64,000 bases of DNA from Eleginops maclovinus (Eukaryota; Chordata; Actinopteri; Perciformes; Eleginopidae), in contig NC_086363.1 of the NCBI RefSeq assembly GCF_036324505.1, positions 11,986,153 through 12,050,152 of the forward strand. Reading direction: 5' to 3'. Positions 54,601-64,000 of this stretch are shown piece after piece. The notes below the pieces were generated by a model. The model was given only the letters and a program-made list of their open reading frames with translations. It made no database searches and had not been told where the DNA came from. Every line of letters starts with the position of its first letter. Within the stretch, counting starts at the first letter, position 1. The translations under genes were made by a program, and so were the position numbers.

Positions 54601-56106
54601 AAAGTTACACTGTCACAGCATGGTTTTGGTTTTAATGGAGAATATCAACATACAGTATATTCGCATTGAATGACTTAAGGATCCAAATTATGCTTTTATA
54701 CGCAGTCCAAAGCAAATAGCTCTCTTTTCATAACTCAGTGGTTGTGAAAGTGGTTGTGAAATGTCCAGCCAAACAACTGACGCCCAAGCTGAAAATAATT
54801 GGGATGGATTAAGGGGAGAAAACCCAGGAGTTAAACAACGGTATATGGTGATCGAGCTATTGAGGAAATGTGTTTGAAATGGAGTAGGATATAAATAAAG
54901 CTGAGGTGGAAGAGGACAGAACGATAAGCAGAGGTGAGTACTGGTCAGGAGGAGAGACAGGAAGGACAGCATCCATCTTTTTGTTCCTTTGACACCTGAT
55001 GACATCATATCCTGGCTGGCGTCTGCCGGGCGGCATCCCTGTCTTCCCCTGTCAGTGTTAGTTTGTGTGTTTGTGTATGTGCGACAACAGGGAATATCCT
55101 AAAAGTCTGATAAGCATTTGTTTTTCTTTCTGTCTCTCAGGGTATAAAACGTGTGGACCCAGCCCTCTACTCAAACTATACAAACAAGTAGGTGCTTTTT
55201 TATTTAGATAACAGTTCAGACACAAAATGACCCTGAACAGTACACTGGGACGTTTGGCCATTTCCTTTTTCAATAGTGCATGGATACATTAAATGGAGAT
55301 GGAACGTTGTAGGTAATGTATACCAGGGCACGATTTGATCTTGAATTTGGTTTGATAATTTTTTCCCAGCACTGTTCTATTCCATTTCTCCAGTCTGCAT
55401 TCCCAATGATGACAGATCATTGGTTTAATGAATCCTTTTAAAAAAGTGCATTTCAACGCGCAAAGGCAATCCAAAATGCTTTACAGAAAACACAAACATC
55501 ATTAAAGCATAGTGCACCAGGAACACATTATGAATTTACAGTAAATGCATATAAAATGTCATTAAAAAAAACAAGAGATAAGATAAATAAAAGCAAAGTT
55601 AAAATAGAATTTGACAGGTATATAATATACAGTAAAATATATATATATATATACATACAGGAGAAAACTTCTGCATTAATCCACTTTACCACTCATTTCA
55701 ATCAACTCTTTGACTCAGAATCTCAATCATTTATTTTTCTCTTGTGAAAGTTGCATCACTTTTCATTTGACCAGCAGCACATTAAGTGGTATGCGGTTTT
55801 GTCTCCAATATTGTAGTTTTTAGGGGGGAAACAAATCTATATAATCCAAAAGTATATAGCCATGGAGCTTAATTGAGTTGTGTCTTGTAATTTGAGTCAT
55901 CATTGCTCATAAGTGGCTGTACTGACGGACGTCGGCATCTGCTGGAGGCAACAACACTCTTCTGTCTCTCCCATTCTCACAGCCGCTTTGTCCGTCTCGC
56001 TGCAGGTTTTTCGGAGACCAGACAGTCGAGCGGGTGGATCTTTGTTCCATGTTGAAAAAGAAGCAACAAGATGGATATTACCACACTGAGACTTCACTAC
56101 AACTTG
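45479..56106 (+). CDS. akap7: A-kinase anchoring protein 7 (gamma/delta-type long form), last exon not in view
   Basis: Exons: 45479-45658, 45788-45914, 47000-47158, 47234-47382, 48270-48406, 50631-50790, 53680-53792, 55141-55187, 56006-56106; all junctions keep frame except a one-base loss in the sixth. The protein anchors protein kinase A and has a 2H phosphoesterase fold; the mammalian homologue hydrolyses 2',5'-oligoadenylate. The two HxT motifs are visible: LHITLLV (about residue 235) and PHLTIMKL (about 327). Other family signatures are RPNFFISIPITN, GRDLVLPFSGIGHFR, KRVDPALY and RVDLCSMLKKKQQDGYYHTE. The N-terminus is Arg-rich with almost no acidic residues, like a mitochondrial presequence. 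Lys/Arg clusters follow (KKTKRKKRRREKRK-type and KKRKRTRG), likely nuclear signals. The terminal exon with the PKA-binding helix was not found by 64000. Confidence 0.9.
45915..46999 (+). other. akap7 intron 2
   Basis: About 1.1 kb; 46052-46125 looks like a fragment of a dispersed fish repeat (GTCAATTTTATTGTCATC). No exon seen. Confidence 0.4.
48407..50630 (+). other. akap7 intron 5
   Basis: 2.2 kb of AT-rich intron between the HIT-motif exon and the frameshifted exon. Nothing else supported. Confidence 0.5.
50631..50790 (+). CDS. akap7: akap7 exon with apparent one-base deletion
   Basis: The exon enters in phase as (L)AATVLAEP, then the family text continues in another frame as SSLAELLCGRDLVLPFSG through LYSLA to the donor at 50791. 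The exon is 160 bases; phases on both sides require 161. Restoring one base near 50650 would align it to mammalian AKAP7 without gaps. Either an assembly indel or a real frameshift. Confidence 0.8.
50791..53679 (+). other. akap7 intron 6
   Basis: 2.9 kb, including a CA microsatellite at 51567-51625 and a possible reversed dispersed-repeat fragment near 52130-52330. No exon seen. Confidence 0.45.
51567..51625. repeat. (CA)n microsatellite in akap7 intron
   Basis: About 58 bases of CA. Confidence 0.97.
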
Positions 56107-58052
<1,946 letters not shown>

Positions 58053-58121
58053 ACTGCTTGAGTGGAACTAGGCTGTCACAATGTTTTGTGGATCACTGGG
58101 CTGTCTGTGAAAGACAAAGAG

Positions 58122-58302
<181 letters not shown>

Positions 58303-58689
58303 CACTCCATATCATCAGAAAGCTGGTGTTTTTTATCAAGTGTTTTTCACAACAACACACACATAATATGAAATGCGCTGAACACTGCACCGTGTCCTGT
58401 GATGTCACCGTGCTCTGTCCACAGCGAGGCGTTGCAGCGTTGTGGGTTTAACTTGTAATACTTGTTGTCTCTGAATGAAGTGGTGGGAATGAAGTGTCCC
58501 CCCCCCAAGCTAGCTTTCATAAGCTTTTCAAATCAACACTGTGTACACTTGAAAAGAAGTATTCACCATATCGTCCTCTTACAAGATCTTAAAAGACTTT
58601 CACATTACAACCTCTTAACTTATGATAGCTTACGTTTCCTCAAGATATTTCTGAGCCACTTTCATAACATTGACTCTTCTCTACTTCTG

Positions 58690-58981
58690 AATCAGAATCA
58701 AGTTTATCGCCAGGTACCTTTACACATACAAGGACTTTGATTTGGTGTCTGGTAGTGTGAAAATAGACAATCTAAGAAAATAAGTTGTAAAAGTAATATC
58801 AACATAATAAAATAAGTATTTTTAAGAATCTATTTAGCATTAAAAAAGAAAATGCTTTAGACCAATTTACACCAAATTTGAATTAAAATATACAAAGAAC
58901 CTTAAAAGCTAAATAAACAAACACTTAAAACAATGAATATATGGCAATATTTGGCAAACTACATTGGATCTATATTATAAG
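58690..58981 (+). repeat. Dispersed repeat, copy B
   Basis: Same ordered text as 31973-32221 (TTTGGTGTCTGG, CAATCTAAGAAAA, ACAAAGAACCTTAAAAGCTA), with an extra 5' part TCAGAATCAAGTTTATCGCC typical of a common fish SINE-like repeat. Confidence 0.6.
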
Positions 58982-59009
58982 TGGAGGGCTGTGCAGACAT
59001 GTGTGCAAG

Positions 59010-59450
59010 AATAATAATAATAATACATTTTATTTGGAGGGCCCCTTTCATAGCACCCAAGGACACCTTACAGGGCATTGGGTAATATAGGGAGGGTTAA
59101 AACAGTGGACAGCCGGGGTAAAACAAGACAAACAACAGGAAATGGAAATGGACTACAAAGAGACATAGGGTACAGGTTATAATGAGAAAGCCAGTTCGAA
59201 TAGGTGGGTTTTGAGTTGGGTTTTGAATATTGTTATGGAATCAGACTGTCGGATATGTAGTGGCAGGGAGTTCCAGAGTCTGGGTGCCGAGATGCTGAAA
59301 GCTCGAGCACCCATGGTGCTGAGGCGAGAGCTCGGGATGGAGAGAAGTCCAACGGAGGAAGAGCGGAGGGTGCGGGAGGGGGTGTACACCAGAAGGAGGT
59401 CAGTGATGTAGTGGGGGCTAGGTTGTGGAGAGCTTTATATGCGAGTAAAA
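59010..59450 (-). mobile_element. 3' end of an L2/CR1-type LINE
   Basis: On the minus strand a 70-residue frame (59177-59389) ends ...RLWNSLPLHIRQSDSITIF followed by KTQLKTHLFELAF, the usual C-terminus of L2-like reverse transcriptases in fish. The 3' end at about 59010 is an ATT repeat tail (ATAATAATAATAAT on the + strand). Strongly 5'-truncated, no catalytic domain. Confidence 0.75.
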
Positions 59451-61563
59451 TGTTTTTTTAGTCAATACGGTACAGAATGTACCAACATGTTGTCAGAGTT
59501 GAGCATGAACATACTGTAGCGTCTGCCCCTAAGTTGTGAATTTTAAGGTTGTAGTCACAAATTAAAAGTGAATGAACTTGCTGTAAAACACCGGGAGACA
59601 TGTGCGCTTTTCTGCATGCGGTCCCATCTCACTCACGCTCATTCAGATCCCCTAATGATGTGGTTTTTAAAGCACATGGCTCACGAGGTCCTTCAAAACT
59701 AAAGGAAATTCATGGATCATTTTACATGGGTGCCTCATTCTTGAAGCGCATGAATTATATTTAGCAAGGAAATTCTTAAGGTAAAATTCATTTTTATTGA
59801 ACAAACATAAAACTATTCTGTGCTAATGTTTGCTGATGTGCATTAATAATCAATTCATGTGTTAATAAGCCGAATTTTCAAATAAATTCTGTCAATTAAA
59901 GTTGAAAACATTTTCTTACAAATCTTAGTTGATAAAAAAAACAAAGCCTCATAACTTATTTGCGTAACGAAGTTGAGATGTACCCTTCATATTCCCCCTT
60001 ATTATAAGCAATCTGAGGCTTCTGTTTTAAGGAAGGAGCTGTGATGATGTTGGCTGTTTTTTTTAACTCATGAGGCAATATACCTCACCTCTACTGAGGG
60101 GCCCAGACCTTGGTATGTGTTACTGTATGTGGCCCTCAGTGAAACGTTTTTTTCTGAAACATCCCGGAAGCATTATGAAAAATCTGACTAAAGTGGAGTT
60201 GATGCGCTTTGACATATTGTCGCTGTTTTCACCTTTTGATCCCGTCATGTCCGCTGGCTCTCTTTTCTCTTCGAATGAAAGCATCATGAAAGGGCCTACG
60301 AGTTAAACTGAGTGTCATTGGTAATGTGTATAATCAACAGAGCACAGAATAGATTTGTTTGCTCACAATGAGTCACAATATTCACACCAGGATCTTGAAC
60401 ACAATAAGGAAAAGTAACTGTTCCCTGCCTGGGAGTCAGCCTTTGGTTTGAAATGTGTAATTGTCATTAGGTCATAGTCAATGTGATTTAGGACAAATTG
60501 CTCCTCCCATTCATTCACATGGGGTATTTCACTAAACCATTGCAGGAGGAAGTCTTTAAGGTGCTTCACGGGACACACAAACACTGTTTGACGAGAGAAA
60601 GGCATCTATATAAAGAGCCAATGCAAGGTGAAAATACAGAAACAATACACGCACACATTCATGTCTCATAGAACTAAATATATTTTTAGAATACTAGTTA
60701 TCTGACGTCATATTCAAAACACTTACATGCAAAACTTGTAGTACCGGTTCACCCAGATGTGCTGCACAAGATACCCTACGTAGATGTTATGATTTTGTCG
60801 AACTAGCGCCAGAATACAGCGGCTTTCAGTTGATCAAGACCTTTTTCATGAATGGAAAAAGAAGGCTGCATGGAAGGTAGGATAACAATAATCTTTAAAG
60901 CTATGGTGTAATAATGATAAACTTTATATTTCTGTATTATAAAGCCATGATGAGCAACTGTTCAGCACTGTCAAAATAGGTATTAATGCAGCAGGGAAAA
61001 AAGATTGAACAAATTGAAACCTTTATTGCTCTGTTTTTCTGCCTCCTGTTCCTCACTCTGAGTTTTTTTGTTCTGGTGGTACACAGTGGTCAGTGTCTGA
61101 TCATGTATTATGCATGTGCTAATCCCATAATCCGCAGTACAACATAATCCACAACAGTGCCTGAGATACACAACCAAATAGGGTGTGAATGTTGGATAAA
61201 GCCAGGGTGGGGCCAGAATACTGTATATGGGCAGTGAGAGAAGGAAGGATGAAAAAAGTTTTTTGTTGGATTGATTTGATATTTTTGTTTAATTTATAGT
61301 CAACCATTTTATACTAGTGGATTTGGCGACACCTCTGGCTAAAATGGTAACAGCTAGTGCAGTTAAGCGCCCAGATTTCCGCAGAATGCTATCATGTCTT
61401 TTTATTTTGATTCTCTTTTGCTTATATATACTCCGGAGCGAAATGGCATGAAACATTGTGTAGCCACTTCTGTTTAGATAGTCGGATATAGATGCAAGTT
61501 TACAATTTTGAACAAAAACACACTTTCAGCTACATTTTTTTACACACATTTTTCTGTTGGATA
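59451..61563. other. Non-coding stretch
   Basis: No supported gene or repeat. Confidence 0.35.
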
Positions 61564-61567
61564 TTAA

Positions 61568-62201
61568 AGGTGCCATAGAATGCATCTATCTGGTATTTTA
61601 AATTGTTCTCTGTGTCTACAAAGAAGGTATATAACTTTGGTTGATCCAAAAAAAATGTCCAGATGTGGTTTTACAGGTCCATTTACAACCCTATGATTTG
61701 GTCCTAGAATGAAACATGCGGAATTTCCTTATTTGGGTGCTCATTTAAATAAGTATGACAAGCTCTGCTCTGATTGGCCGGGCTACAAGGAGCAATCCAT
61801 GGCTGCCTCAGAGCCCAGAGAATTAAGTGAAGTTCTTGAAACTGTGAGAGATGAACCATGGAGGCTATTGGTATCCAACCTAACTTGTTTGAGCCTTTAA
61901 CAGAGGAGGAAACCGATGAATTTGAAGAACAGCCAGTTGGTCGGAGATTGGAGAGCAACGTTACGGAGTGTTAAGTGTTAGCATTAGTGTTTCCAGCAGC
62001 TGGTGTATGCAAATTCTACCGTGTCTGACGTAACACACAGGGATTGTTGTAATTCCCCTCCGCTGTGATATGCATATTCATGATTTGAACGTGAAGGAGG
62101 AAACAATGGTGTTTGAGGTTCACGGTATGTCAGTTCAATGTACCGAACTCTCCTTATTCAAATATGCCAAGGTAAATACAGTTTTCCATTCTATGGCACC
62201 T
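61568..62201 (+). mobile_element. TTAA-flanked MITE, copy 1
   Basis: Inverted ends AGGTGCCATAGAATG; left flank TTAA (61564-61567), right flank TTGA (62202-62205, one change). The TTAA target suggests a piggyBac-like source. The inside has a short frame with GIQPNLFEPLTEEETDEFEE (about 61870-61930), perhaps a captured host or transposon-protein fragment. Confidence 0.72.
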
Positions 62202-62205
62202 TTGA

Positions 62206-62992
62206 AGGTTTGAAAAAGGATAGTGGTTTATAAAGTAGCAACGTGTGTTTGTGAGATAATAATCCTCCTGTGTTCGGGTCTGATAAGGTTTCTTATGTAA
62301 TTTAAACTCCTTTTGTTAGTGTGGATATATTTTTTCTAGTTAATTTGAACCTAGTGGGTATTTAAATGCCAATAAAGACGTTCTTCAAATGTCATAGCTT
62401 CTTTATCTAATCCCAACATACACAAACACATGGTCAGTGTGACCTTTCCAGTTTATCTGCAAAGTGGAGATAATACTCTTTCAGTAGGCCGGCAGGTTCA
62501 GCTCCTCTCATGGCCATTTTACATCTATAAACACATAAATATGTGCAACAGCAATCGCACACCACACACGCACTCTGGCAGCGTACACACATGATGATGA
62601 TGATGGTTTGTTGCTCTGTGACCTTTTGGTATTTTATAGAGAAAAGGTCCCTCACTTGTGTACAGACTGTGCTGCTTGACTTTTCCCCAAGAACCAAGTC
62701 TTTGGCAGAGCTCAATTAGGTCCCCAGCCACCAGTGCCAGGTGATGTCATTTGCTAATTTGCATGTGAGTGTGTAAATGTATTTTTGGAGAAATATTAAA
62801 ACAGGAAATTGCAGCATTTGAAACACACATTTTAGGGCCAGTGTGTAGTATCTGGGGGGTTTATCAGCAGATATGGGATATTAATTACTGTGGTGTTATC
62901 AGTGTTTATTCACTGTTGTGTTATGGTTACTTCAGAATGAGCCTAGATGCCACCAAATCCTTCCCATTGTCCTTTTTAGTTAATCTGTAGTA
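62206..62992. other. Spacer between the two MITE copies
   Basis: 790 bases, no gene seen; a short ATG repeat near 62592. Confidence 0.35.
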
Positions 62993-62996
62993 GTAA

Positions 62997-63576
62997 AGGT
63001 GCCATAGAATGGAAAACTGTATTTACCTTGGCATATTTGAATAAGGAGAGTTCGGTACATTGAACTGACATACCGTGAACCTCAAACACCATTGTGTCCT
63101 CTTCACGTGCAAATCATGAATATGCATATCACAGCGGTAAAACGGGTGAATTACAACAATCCCTGTGTGTTACGTCACACACGGTAGCATTTGCATACAC
63201 CAGCTGCTGGAAACCCTAACGCTAACACTTACCACTCCGTAACGTTGCTCTCCAATTTCCGACCAACTGGCTGTTCTTCAAATTCATCGGTTTTCTCCTC
63301 TCACAGTTTCACAAACTACACTTACTTCTGTGGGCTCTGAGGCAGCCATGGATTGCTCCTTGTAAACCAGCCAATCAGAGCAGAGCACGCAATAATTATT
63401 TAAATTAGCCCAAAATAAGGCAATTCAGCTTGTTTCATTCTAGGACCAAATCATAGGGTTGTCAATGGGCATGTAAAACCGCATTTGGATATTTTGTGGA
63501 TCAACCAAAGTTATATACCTTCTTTGTAGACATCAGAGAACAATTTAAAATACCAGAGATGCCTTCTATGGCACCT
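62997..63576 (-). mobile_element. TTAA-flanked MITE, copy 2, inverted
   Basis: Same family as 61568-62201 but in the opposite orientation (shared GCAACGTTACGGAGT, TTCTTCAAATTCATCGGTTT and TGCATATTCATGATTTG, read on opposite strands). Right flank TTAA (63577-63580), left flank GTAA (62993-62996). Somewhat shorter than copy 1. Confidence 0.72.
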
Positions 63577-63580
63577 TTAA

Positions 63581-64000
63581 GTAAAAGCACCTTGCCTCCT
63601 CCTCGCCACCATTTTCCTCTGTGGATGGTTTTATAGTACAGATGCCACTTGTTAAGATCCACTCTGTTGGTCCGATAATGATACAAAAAACAATAATAGC
63701 AGGCACAATGGAATTTATTAATAGCCTTTCTAGTGCCAACATTGCAGTCTAACTGTTAATTATTTTCTGAGACTAAGCTGCTCATTTGAAGTTGTTCTTC
63801 CTTTTTTCTGCCATGGCAATATGCAGACGTCTCTTACCATACACAGCAGTGATCAGTTTCCTCTTTCAGTGGAAATTATATAAACGTTTGGTCATTTGTT
63901 ATATACTGTGTATACAACAGATAAAGGCATCCTCCATGAAAAGCTTTCCAAATCACCACCAGTCCTAATTCTAATAATTAATTGTATAGACTCCCTTTTC
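63581..64000. other. Non-coding end of window
   Basis: Nothing supported. Confidence 0.35.

Overview
The window looks like teleost fish chromosomal DNA, probably a percomorph-type genome. It has intron-split vertebrate genes with GT-AG splicing, long CA/GT and AT microsatellites, and a heavy load of BEL/Pao, Tc1, hAT, L2-like and other non-LTR transposons. Two loci give the sequence its identity: the A-kinase anchoring protein 7 gene (akap7, about 45.5-56.1 kb, + strand, last exon not seen) and, just upstream, a tandem array of three paralogous genes (about 22.5-43.5 kb, + strand). I do not recognise the array family by name.

Layout. 1-7275: a BEL/Pao LTR retrotransposon on the minus strand with an intact 2089-residue gag-pol frame; the window edge cuts its 3' LTR. 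7.7-9.2 kb: the last two exons of an unidentified + strand gene. 9.4-12.9 kb: mostly non-coding, with one small inverted-repeat transposon. 12.9-16.4 kb: a nest in which a Tc1 element has been entered by a 408-bp inverted-repeat element and by a second, intact Tc1. 16.4-22.5 kb: non-coding DNA and microsatellites. 22.5-43.5 kb: the three-gene array, the first member split by a long-inverted-repeat element that itself holds a LINE, which holds an hAT element. 43.5-45.4 kb: spacer and akap7 promoter. 45.5-56.1 kb: akap7. 56.1-64 kb: microsatellites, an L2-like LINE tail and two inverted copies of a TTAA-flanked MITE.

The array is the most interesting part. Each gene starts with a similar promoter (GGGCGGGACTTC, a CCAAT-like box, then a GAAANNGAAA interferon-response element on the minus strand), a 5' UTR exon and a short exon beginning MSxL. 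It ends with a 10-codon linker exon and two conserved exons encoding a C-terminal domain. Between these lie 0 (gene 1), 3 (gene 2) or 2 (gene 3) copies of a module that resembles a SAM domain followed by a helical linker. Every predicted splice junction keeps frame, giving predicted proteins of 181, 559 and 422 residues. This looks like an interferon-inducible, teleost-type effector family evolving by module gain and loss. Gene 2 still carries a fossil linker exon and a former start exon (ATG to TTG) inside it, which suggests fusion of neighbours.

The neighbour akap7 encodes a 2H phosphoesterase-fold protein whose mammalian homologue is known to cleave 2',5'-oligoadenylate, so interferon-type promoters and a 2-5A-degrading gene lie side by side. 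All gene structures here come from reading splice sites and frames by eye; none has been checked against transcripts or databases.
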